Positions 27,448 to 34,153 of a DNA stretch of 36,250 nt are shown here, piece after piece (positions within the stretch are counted from its first letter, which is position 1; each line of letters opens with the position of its first letter). The stretch comes from a virus, in the IMG/VR virus record IMGVR_UViG_3300018481_000046, positions 1-36,250 of that record. The stretch is one strand, 5' to 3'. Made by a program: the position numbers and the translations under genes. The notes beneath the pieces are model-generated. The model searched no databases, was not told the origin of the DNA, and saw only the letters and a list, made by a program, of their open reading frames with translations.

Positions 27448-27659
27448 TGACGATCGACGGCGTGTCGTTCCACTGGGGACGCTGCGAGAACTGCGATCTC
27501 CACGGGCTGCTGCGGAAAAAGTTCATGGTGCAACTGACGGATCTCGCCGACACCGTGTACGACCGGGACGACCCGATGGCGGAATTCAAGGTTTGCATCA
27601 CCTGCTTCGAGACGCCAGCCGGATGCAAGAGCGAGAATCTGGTGAAGAGGAAAGCATGA
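27432..27659 (+). CDS. Small zinc-knuckle protein, 75 aa
   Basis: CENCDLHGLLRKKF (about 18-31) and FKVCITCFETPAGC supply CxxC knuckles of a zinc ribbon. The ATG at 27432 overlaps the previous gene; ATG 27447 is a further in-frame possibility. Close coupling to its neighbours suggests a part in the packaging or assembly unit. The role is unknown. Confidence 0.65.
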   Translation: MSRDVMTIDGVSFHWGRCENCDLHGLLRKKFMVQLTDLADTVYDRDDPMAEFKVCITCFETPAGCKSENLVKRKA

Positions 27660-27958
27660 CCGGAGACCCTTTCCGAAATACGAGTGGTCGGCGAAACGTC
27701 GACCTGTCGATGATCTTCAAGAACCCGAAGAGGCAGCAGGACCTGTCGCTCGGGGCAAACCAGATCACGCCGCCCGAGATGAATTACCCGGGAGCGACGC
27801 AGCCCGGAGCGGCACTGCCAGCGATCGGCGGCGTCGGCGGCACGGATCCCGGCCAAGACGACAACCCGTACACGAGACTGATAGCTGCGATCTCCGGCAC
27901 GGACGTCGGGTCGAGCAAGGCAAAGAAACCCGCATGGATGGAACTAGTGACGAGATGA
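27656..27958 (+). CDS. Unidentified Pro/Gly-rich protein, 100 aa
   Basis: ATG 27656 with overlap. It is low in secondary-structure tendency: NPKRQQDLSLGANQITPPEM and a Gly-rich stretch (GAALPAIGGVGGTDPG), which suggests a disordered structural or linker protein. It overlaps the next gene by four bases. Confidence 0.65.
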   Translation: MTGDPFRNTSGRRNVDLSMIFKNPKRQQDLSLGANQITPPEMNYPGATQPGAALPAIGGVGGTDPGQDDNPYTRLIAAISGTDVGSSKAKKPAWMELVTR

Positions 27959-28194
27959 GTTTGATGCGGCCAACGCTGATGGAGCTCGTGCGGATCGAGA
28001 AAGAGACCGTAGGCTACAAATGCGACTGGTGCGGAAAGCGGTACGGAGCGTTCCTGTCGGCGACGCTTTGCTGCCTGAAGCTCAAGGCGGAAGATCCGCC
28101 GCAGCGGAAGGTTTTCGATCGGCACGTGATGGGTCGGTTCGTCCCGGCCCACTGGGCGGTCTTCCCGGCACTGGAACTGGAGGTCGAAGCATGA
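27955..28194 (+). CDS. Small Cys-containing protein, 79 aa
   Basis: ATG 27955 overlaps the stop of the previous gene. CDWCGKRYGAFLSATLCCLK (about 22-41) is a zinc-finger-like knuckle and hydrophobic helix. The remaining part is basic with aromatic residues. It overlaps the next gene by four bases. It could assist the terminase, but there is no direct evidence. Confidence 0.6.
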   Translation: MSLMRPTLMELVRIEKETVGYKCDWCGKRYGAFLSATLCCLKLKAEDPPQRKVFDRHVMGRFVPAHWAVFPALELEVEA

Positions 28195-28952
28195 GCGAGA
28201 AACCGAGATCGAGACCGGACCGAGAACTTAAGGTCGTAAACAAGTGCGGCATTTGCTGGCACCCCGAGGCCGACCGGATCAGCGAACTCTTGGGCGAGGG
28301 CCGGAGTTTTCGCGACATCGGGACCGACTACGGGTTCTCTTTCACAACGGTCAGCCGCCACTACAGGTGCTGCCTGAAGATCGAGTACGCGAAACTGGCG
28401 GCGGCGAAGAAGGCGTGGAGTTCGTTCCATTTCGGGGCCGAGATCCTGCGGCGGTACAAAGAATGCACCAAGATGGTCGACGCCCTCAAGAAGTGGCTCG
28501 CCGACGCCGATAACCCGGACGAGTTCGACATCGGTCCGAGGGACGACGAGATCCTCGTCACGTATCTCGAATGGCGCGAGAAGGGAAAGTACGGCAGGCC
28601 GACACGGAAAAAGGCAACGCTGCGCTCGCTGCTGCGGCGGATCGAGCGCGGCGGGACGATCAAGGCGATGGTCGTACAGTCGACGGCGGTCGACAACCGG
28701 AAGCTCTACCTCGATTCGTTCCGGACCTTGGGCGAACTGCTCGGCCACATCGCGAAATTCCTAAGCGTCCCGGAAAAGGCGAAACCGACGCCAGCGACGG
28801 AAGAAGCGGAACGCCTGCGGCTGCTGATCGAGGCTCGGGCGAACGAAAAAGGCATTCCTTTTGTCGCCGAACTAAAAAATTACCTTGACCACTACTCCGC
28901 AGCGGCCCCGCCCGAGGTGAAGGAAGTGCTTATCAGCCAGCTTGAGCAGTAA
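28191..28952 (+). CDS. Terminase small subunit-like protein, 253 aa
   Basis: It lies directly upstream of the large subunit. After a CGICWHPEADRISELL knuckle (about 19-34), the sequence RSFRDIGTDYGFSFTTVSRH (about 38-57) is a helix-turn-helix typical of terminase small subunits, which recognise the packaging site. The rest is helical, suitable for the oligomerisation domain. The position, HTH and length agree with a small terminase. The array lies 1.8-4 kb upstream and might contain or adjoin the packaging site, which is speculation. Confidence 0.75.
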   Translation: MSEKPRSRPDRELKVVNKCGICWHPEADRISELLGEGRSFRDIGTDYGFSFTTVSRHYRCCLKIEYAKLAAAKKAWSSFHFGAEILRRYKECTKMVDALKKWLADADNPDEFDIGPRDDEILVTYLEWREKGKYGRPTRKKATLRSLLRRIERGGTIKAMVVQSTAVDNRKLYLDSFRTLGELLGHIAKFLSVPEKAKPTPATEEAERLRLLIEARANEKGIPFVAELKNYLDHYSAAAPPEVKEVLISQLEQ

Positions 28953-28953
28953 A

Positions 28954-30903
28954 ATGGCCTTTCAGATCCCAGACGACGACTTTTACGCAGGTGCCCACCG
29001 CTATGCGAGCGGCGAGACGGCGAACCCGACCACCGAAGAGCGCCACAAGTGGGCAAAACATTACTTTCCCGCCCAATTTACCCGCGATTTCGCAAAATAT
29101 CAGGAAGAATTCTGGGAATGGGGCTGGGCGATCGAGCCGGACGAAAAATACCGCCCGAGAGTCGAATGTGAGCCGCGCGGAGTCGGAAAATCGACAAACG
29201 CGGAAGCCCTTGTCGCCGCTCTAATCGCCCGGAAAAAGCGAAAAATGATCGGCTACGTCTCGCTTGAGGAAGACAAGGCCGGGAAGCACTTCGATTCGAT
29301 CAAGTCGCTGCTTGAGACGCCCGAACTGCTCAAAGATTATCCGCACTGCAGGCCGAAGGTGCAGACGCTGCGGAACGTCGCGGCCCAGTGGTCGCGCGAA
29401 GCTCTCGTAACGCAGTCCGACGCCATGATCGTGCCGCTTTCCCTTCAGGGTAGCTCCCGTGGCTGGAAGTCGCCCGTGTCCGCTCGCTTTGACATGTTCG
29501 TTCTCGACGATATCGACAAGCTCGGCATGTCGATACAGTTCGTGCGAAAGCTGTTGGAGCTTCTGAAGGGGGAGATCTTGGCCGCAGGGACCGACAAGAC
29601 GGTGATCCTGTTCGCCCAGAACCTTGTTTACCGCGATTCGATCTGCTCGATGGTTTTCGACCACCGGGCCGACATACTTTCCGACCGGATCTTTTGCGGC
29701 CCGTACCCGATCCTGCTTGACTACGACGCCGAGAAGATCGACATCGAAGGCGACACGAACAACGCGAAACAGTGGAAGGTCACGCAGGGCCGACCGTTCG
29801 ATCCGGCGATCCCGATCGAGTACGCCGAGAGCCTGCTCAACCAGTTTGGCAAGGCGACCTTCGATCGCGAGTGCCAGCAGGACGTTCACAAAGTGGAAGA
29901 CGACAAGGACTTCCGAGAATGGTCCGAGCCGTATCACGTCATCACATTTTCGGAATTCGTCGACTTTTTCGCCCGACACAAGGTCGACGTCTGGAGTACT
30001 TCTCGGCGGCACCCGATAATTCCGCCCAACTGGAACGTCGGACTGGGGCTGGACTGGGGTACGACGCTCGGTCACCCGACCGCAGCGGTTGGAGTCGCGC
30101 GACCGCCCGAGAGCGCTCCCCTGAATAATTCGTTTTTCGTTTTCATGGAAGTCGTGCTGCCGAAGTTTCCGCACCTCGCCGGGGAGGATCCGGAACTCGT
30201 CAGCCCGGGCCGCGTTGCTAAAGGCCTTCATGACGCCCTGAAAGAGTGGGGTGTGTCGTGGACGCAGGTCAGGCAGCACCTGATGTCACATGAAGCCAGC
30301 GCCGCCCTGAACACGATGCGGATGGATCTGACCGAAGAGCTAAAACTGTTCTTCAACAAGTGGAAACCGAAGCGCGGATCCGGCGTGCCGCAGGTCCAGC
30401 AGTTGATGGAGATCGATCACAACTTCATGCACCCGTTCCGCGAAGAACTGCAGGGCAGGCCGAGGCTGTTTTTCGTCGTCCCGGACGATCAGGGCGAACT
30501 GATCTACGGAGATCTCGGCAAGATGACCTGTGCCCAACCTGTCGACGCTCGCGGCTTTGCCCGGGCACGCTACGAGATCCCGCTCTACTCGCATTTCAAC
30601 TCCGGCCAGAACAAGATCGACGACGATTTTGTCGACGCCCTGCTCGGCCTCGCGAACGTGTTCATGGTCGTTTCGGAGTTGATGTCAGCCCCGGAGAGAC
30701 GTGAGTTGGCCCTGCCCGACAATCTCAAGATGGAACACGTCGAAGAGATGATCGCGGCGGGAGCCATCCAGACCGCCGAGCGTTCCATGCTCGCCCGAAC
30801 GATCGAGTTCGGCAAGATGGACAAGCGTGAGGAAGAGCGGCGGGTCGCTCTCTCGAAGTATCGACCGAACGTGCCGCGAATGGGCAGACCGGGGGGAAGA
30901 TGA
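28954..30903 (+). CDS. terL: Terminase large subunit, 649 aa
   Basis: ATG 28954 begins after TAAA. The ATPase domain has CEPRGVGKSTNAE (Walker A 74-81), a FDMFVLDDIDK Walker B (about 179-189) and a SLQGSSRGWK turn. The nuclease domain begins GLDWGT (about 365), and NKIDDDFVDALL near 580 supplies further acidic residues of the RNase H-like metal centre. The protein translocates DNA into proheads and cuts the concatemer. Its length is normal. It overlaps the small subunit gene closely and the following gene by four bases. Confidence 0.92.
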   Translation: MAFQIPDDDFYAGAHRYASGETANPTTEERHKWAKHYFPAQFTRDFAKYQEEFWEWGWAIEPDEKYRPRVECEPRGVGKSTNAEALVAALIARKKRKMIGYVSLEEDKAGKHFDSIKSLLETPELLKDYPHCRPKVQTLRNVAAQWSREALVTQSDAMIVPLSLQGSSRGWKSPVSARFDMFVLDDIDKLGMSIQFVRKLLELLKGEILAAGTDKTVILFAQNLVYRDSICSMVFDHRADILSDRIFCGPYPILLDYDAEKIDIEGDTNNAKQWKVTQGRPFDPAIPIEYAESLLNQFGKATFDRECQQDVHKVEDDKDFREWSEPYHVITFSEFVDFFARHKVDVWSTSRRHPIIPPNWNVGLGLDWGTTLGHPTAAVGVARPPESAPLNNSFFVFMEVVLPKFPHLAGEDPELVSPGRVAKGLHDALKEWGVSWTQVRQHLMSHEASAALNTMRMDLTEELKLFFNKWKPKRGSGVPQVQQLMEIDHNFMHPFREELQGRPRLFFVVPDDQGELIYGDLGKMTCAQPVDARGFARARYEIPLYSHFNSGQNKIDDDFVDALLGLANVFMVVSELMSAPERRELALPDNLKMEHVEEMIAAGAIQTAERSMLARTIEFGKMDKREEERRVALSKYRPNVPRMGRPGGR

Positions 30904-31301
30904 TGGAAGACGAAGGCGTAGCATTGGTCGAGCATATGTGGTTTCCGCCCGAGATGGTGCCGATCAGCCTCCTGAGCTTTTTTCCGCACGGCGTCGCCGT
31001 CGTGTTCGCCGAAGAAGACGACGGCGGGATGATGTTCACGGCAGCGATACCCGCCGCCCAGAATGAAGCTATGCGGCTCGCCGACCTGTTCGAGCAGGGA
31101 GCCGTCGACGGAAACCTTGCGGCGTATTTCCGGATGAGGGACTTCCTCTGCCGCCCGAATCACTACCACGCTCTGTCGATCATGTACAAGGCCGGGATCG
31201 ACAAGCTGATCGAGGAGGAGGAGCGTCAGGGACGCGGCGGGATAAAAGCTCTCTTAGCGTCGGCGGCAAAATTCCTGCCGAGGCGGTTTAGCAGCAACTG
31301 A
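30900..31301 (+). CDS. Unidentified protein, 133 aa
   Basis: ATG 30900 or 30903 overlap the terminase stop. Aromatic N-terminal half (HMWFPPEMVPISLLSFFPHG), acidic loop, then a helical C-terminal part with a basic tail (AAKFLPRRFSSN). No function is recognised. It follows the terminase directly, where phages often keep small head-related proteins. Confidence 0.65.
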   Translation: MMEDEGVALVEHMWFPPEMVPISLLSFFPHGVAVVFAEEDDGGMMFTAAIPAAQNEAMRLADLFEQGAVDGNLAAYFRMRDFLCRPNHYHALSIMYKAGIDKLIEEEERQGRGGIKALLASAAKFLPRRFSSN

Positions 31302-31498
31302 TGGACGACAGCGCGAACAACCTCGTGGTCAGGACGCTTGCGAAAGGGGCGACCGCCCAACTGCGCGAAGTACTGGAACACGCCGACCGGGACACGGCTC
31401 GACCGATCTATCAGGAACTCCTGCGGATCGCTCATCACCTCGCATGCAAACATGACTTTGCCCTGCGCGGGAAGAAAGAGGTCGCGGCCCAGCACTGA
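31301..31498 (+). CDS. Small helical protein, 65 aa
   Basis: Begins MDDSANNLVVRTLAKGATAQ; two helices (LREVLEHADRDTARPIYQEL) dominate. It overlaps the previous gene by one base. It is soluble, without Cys motifs apart from one isolated Cys. It could be a scaffold or assembly factor, but nothing is specific. Confidence 0.6.
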   Translation: MDDSANNLVVRTLAKGATAQLREVLEHADRDTARPIYQELLRIAHHLACKHDFALRGKKEVAAQH

Positions 31499-31519
31499 AA
31501 TTTTAGAAAAGGAGAAAAA

Positions 31520-32326
31520 ATGCCAAGCACCAAAGTAATCACTCTATCGAAAGACAACAAAGTCCCGGAGAATCTCAAAGCCGCCCGGAATCAGGGCGTG
31601 ATCGGAATGGTCCACAAGACGACCTCCGGCATCGACGGCGTCGACGAAAAGGCCGAAGCTCGCGTCTATCTGGCCAAGGAGGCCGGGATGTTGATCGGCC
31701 TGTCGCACTGCATCACAAAGGACGGCAGCGCGAACGAACAGGTCAAGCATTTCATCGACACCGCCAAGAAGCTCGGGCTTGAGGACAACTGGCTGCTCGC
31801 GGTCGAGTATGAGGACGAAAAGGTCGAACCGGACAAGGTCGCCGACTTCCTCGAAGCCGTCGAATCGAAGACGAAACGGGCACCCGTCCTGTTTGGCGGT
31901 CCGGTCCTCAAGGACAAGCTCCAGAAGATCGAGCGGCGGCTGATCCGCTTTCGCCTCTGGTTGCTGCAGCATGAACACATCGCCGATTTTCCGCTCGGGT
32001 GGAAGACCTATTTCCTTTGGCAGTATACTGACGACGGCACCGTCACGGGCGTGACTCCGCCGACCGCCTGCAGCGACTACGTCGGGTCGGATGAACAGCT
32101 TGCGAGCGAGTGGTCGGAGTTCAAGGGCAAGACCGACACCAGCCTTCCAAAGGCCGCTCCGATCGAGCAGGGTGAACCCGAGTCCGGTACCGCTCCGGTT
32201 GAGGAAGCCGCCGCCCCGGTCATAACGGAAGAAGGCGAACTCGACAAGCCTGCGGATCCCGACGCCGGGGGAGCCAACGAAGAAGAAGCCGAAGCACCGC
32301 CGCCCGGGACCGCGACGCAGCTATGA
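31520..32326 (+). CDS. GH25-family endolysin (lysozyme-like), 268 aa
   Basis: GGAG precedes ATG 31520. GVIGMVHKTTSGID (26-39), GMLIGLSHCIT (56-66), LAVEYED (93-99) and a WQYTDDG turn (about 180) follow the order of GH25 muramidases: K-x-T-x-G, G-x-Y/S-H-F, D/E-x-E catalytic strand, W-Q-Y. The E at 96/98 pattern corresponds to the catalytic acidic cluster, though the first Asp is changed (AVEYE). The C-terminal 60 residues are acidic and Pro-rich without a wall-binding repeat. It would cleave peptidoglycan at lysis or injection. Confidence 0.8.
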   Translation: MPSTKVITLSKDNKVPENLKAARNQGVIGMVHKTTSGIDGVDEKAEARVYLAKEAGMLIGLSHCITKDGSANEQVKHFIDTAKKLGLEDNWLLAVEYEDEKVEPDKVADFLEAVESKTKRAPVLFGGPVLKDKLQKIERRLIRFRLWLLQHEHIADFPLGWKTYFLWQYTDDGTVTGVTPPTACSDYVGSDEQLASEWSEFKGKTDTSLPKAAPIEQGEPESGTAPVEEAAAPVITEEGELDKPADPDAGGANEEEAEAPPPGTATQL

Positions 32327-32529
32327 GCATAATCGACGAAGCCGCATGGCCCGAGGGTGCCGCCAAGGACGACATCAGGGCACTCAGAGATTCGCACCAG
32401 CGACTCTTGCATGCGGCTCGAAAGGTCCGCGAGTTCATGGAAAACCGGAAGGGGTATGAGAACTTCAAGCTAACGCTTGAGACCGCGATCGGCGAGGCGG
32501 AGAAGCTGACGGGCGATGGCGGATTCTGA
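32323..32529 (+). CDS. Small helical protein, 68 aa
   Basis: Coupled by ATGA to the endolysin. MSIIDEAAWPEGAAKDDIRA opens a helical protein with a RLLHAARKVREFMENRKGYE segment and an acidic end. It might be an antiholin, spanin or structural protein, but there is no membrane span. The overlap indicates co-translation with the endolysin. Confidence 0.55.
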   Translation: MSIIDEAAWPEGAAKDDIRALRDSHQRLLHAARKVREFMENRKGYENFKLTLETAIGEAEKLTGDGGF

Positions 32530-32713
32530 GATCTCATTACGCGTCGTGGGCAAGGATTTCTGTGCCCACGCAGTTTTTCGCAAAGAGAAAGGCGAGTGGA
32601 AAATGGTCCACTGTGCCCCGCTTCTCGCGAAGATCATTGGCGTCACCCCCGTGCCTGAGATCGGAAAACTTTTGACGATGAAGGGGTGCCGCTGGCACTG
32701 GTTGAAAAAATGA
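32516..32713 (+). CDS. Unidentified small protein, 65 aa
   Basis: ATG 32516 overlaps the upstream gene by 14 bases. MADSEISLRVVGKDFCAHAV and beta-like strands, a Cys in the first part and a basic KGCRWHWLKK end. It may be a small beta-rich protein. The function is unknown. Confidence 0.55.
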   Translation: MADSEISLRVVGKDFCAHAVFRKEKGEWKMVHCAPLLAKIIGVTPVPEIGKLLTMKGCRWHWLKK

Positions 32714-32720
32714 GCCATTG

Positions 32721-32738
32721 CGGAATATATATATTCCG
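32721..32738. repeat. Perfect 18-bp A/T-rich palindrome
   Basis: CGGAATATATATATTCCG reads the same on both strands. It begins eight bases after a gene stop, in a 170-bp gap that also holds a CCCC-CTGT-CGGGG-type hairpin and ends with a terminator. It may be an operator or a helix-melting site. Confidence 0.75.
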
Positions 32739-32845
32739 TGATAGGTTCTTGATGCATAGCCCCCTGTCGGGGAATTTCCTGAAAACTAAAAGGTCATAAG
32801 CTGTACACCGTTGCAGCTTTCCGCCGCCTAATTCGAAGTGATCTA

Positions 32846-32875
32846 AAAAACCGCTTCCTACGAGGCGGCTTTTTT
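32846..32875 (+). terminator. Rho-independent terminator
   Basis: AAAAA-CCGCTTC (32851-32857) pairs with GAGGCGG (32862-32868) around CTAC, then a T-run to 32875. The A-run before and T-run after the stem allow it to act on either strand. It separates the lysis segment from the head genes. Confidence 0.85.
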
Positions 32876-32885
32876 GTGCTTTGAA

Positions 32886-33272
32886 ATGCTGACTCTCGCC
32901 ATCGCTTTGGTTCTCGTGACCGCGTACGCGGTGGCTGTCAGCGTCTTCGCCGCCGTCCTGTCCGGGCAGCAAAAAATGATGAACAAGATGGCGGTCGAGT
33001 CGCGGCGCCGGGAGCGGCGCGAGACCCGCCAATCGAGGCTCTACCTCGACGCACTGATGCAGAAGACCGGAGTGCAGCTATTCCGGCGAACGCACCAGAA
33101 CCCGGACGAACGGCCCCGACCGTCACGAACGATCTATCCGCCGTCGCAACTCGTCGACCGTCAGCGCCGGGAAGATTCCGGCGTCTCGTCGATACCACCG
33201 ATCGAGCAGGTGCCGCCTGCGATCGCCGAACAATTTTTGAAGGACGCGGCCAAAGGTAACGGTGCCGCCTAA
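32886..33272 (+). CDS. Membrane-anchored protein, 128 aa
   Basis: ATG 32886. LTLAIALVLVTAYAVAVSVF (2-21) is an N-terminal membrane span; then a strongly basic region (ESRRRERRETRQSRLYLDAL) and a Pro-rich, soluble C-terminus (SSIPPIEQVPPAI). One-span, basic-linker architecture may anchor it at the inner membrane, as for spanin-like or assembly proteins. No lipobox or spanin signature is certain. The next gene starts 13 bases after its stop. Confidence 0.65.
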   Translation: MLTLAIALVLVTAYAVAVSVFAAVLSGQQKMMNKMAVESRRRERRETRQSRLYLDALMQKTGVQLFRRTHQNPDERPRPSRTIYPPSQLVDRQRREDSGVSSIPPIEQVPPAIAEQFLKDAAKGNGAA

Positions 33273-33285
33273 AAGGGAGAACAAC

Positions 33286-34092
33286 ATGCCAGAGAAAGAA
33301 ACCACCGACCCGAAAGCCCAGAAAGAGGCCGACGACCAGAAGTCGCGAGCGAAGGACGACCCCACAAAGAACCCGGCAACCTCGGCGGTCTCGACCGATC
33401 TGCCTTCACAACAGGAGGAGCCGCCGCCGTACGTCGAAAAGGACCCGCTCGTCGCCTCAGGCCTCGGGCTGATCAAGGTCATGGGCATCGACAAGAGATA
33501 TGTCGGAATGCCGCCATCGCTTGACGAGTTCAACGAACTGCCGAGCGGCCTGAAGGTCACGACCAACAACTCGACATTTCAGGGCCTTAACCAGATCCCG
33601 TTCGACCGGAGCATCGAGGTCAAGGATCCGACGACGGGTGAATTTTATTACCCGGACGAAAGCTGCACGAGTTGGGCGATGTGCGAACACAACGGCGTGA
33701 AGCTCGTTCCGCCACTTCCTGAGGCCCCTCCCGAAGGGAACGGGGGAGACGGCGGAGCCTCGGAAGGACCCGAGCAGCGAAGCTTTGCGGGTGACGGCAC
33801 GGTTGACCTGACGATCGACGAGGTGTCGGACATCGGGTCCGTTAGTGCGGTCGCGATCGAAGGCGACGCCTACCCGGCCCCCGCGTACGAAGTCGCCGAC
33901 ACAACCACGCTCCATTCGACGGACGGTGTCACGCCGTGGCAGGCGGGAGTCAACGTCCTCGTTACCGCGATCTACGCCGGAGGAGTAGCGGCGACCGGAC
34001 GAAAGAAGGAAGAGGACGACGCCCGGAAAAAGAAGGACGACGACCGTCGTAAGAAGGAAGAAGAAGAGAAGGCGAAGGCCAAGAAACGATAA
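33286..34092 (+). CDS. Unidentified charged protein, 268 aa
   Basis: AGGGAG upstream favours ATG 33286 over GTG 33262. The N-terminal 60 residues are polar (KETTDPKAQKEADDQKSRAK), the middle has an ordered part (GIDKRYVGMPPSLDEFNELP and IPFDRSIEVKDPTTGEFYY), then an acidic linker, a TPWQAGVNVLVTAIYAGGVA hydrophobic stretch and a Lys/Glu-rich end (KKKDDDRRKKEEEEKAKAKK). A scaffolding, head-decoration or ejection-linked protein would fit but cannot be proven. It is followed by a terminator. Confidence 0.7.
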   Translation: MPEKETTDPKAQKEADDQKSRAKDDPTKNPATSAVSTDLPSQQEEPPPYVEKDPLVASGLGLIKVMGIDKRYVGMPPSLDEFNELPSGLKVTTNNSTFQGLNQIPFDRSIEVKDPTTGEFYYPDESCTSWAMCEHNGVKLVPPLPEAPPEGNGGDGGASEGPEQRSFAGDGTVDLTIDEVSDIGSVSAVAIEGDAYPAPAYEVADTTTLHSTDGVTPWQAGVNVLVTAIYAGGVAATGRKKEEDDARKKKDDDRRKKEEEEKAKAKKR

Positions 34093-34111
34093 CGCTTTCC
34101 CTCCTTTGCAC

Positions 34112-34148
34112 GGGGCGGCGTTTCTCTGCTTTCGCCGCCCCACTTTTT
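34112..34148 (+). terminator. Rho-independent terminator
   Basis: Perfect nine-base stem, GGGGCGGCG (34112-34120) with CGCCGCCCC (34133-34141), then ACTTTTT. It ends the unit before the portal-like gene. Confidence 0.9.
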
Positions 34149-34153
34149 GATCC

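Noticed and set aside
29221-30279. Leftward 352-codon frame opposite the terminase
   Set aside because: It is a shadow of the terminase large subunit, which has clear Walker and nuclease motifs.
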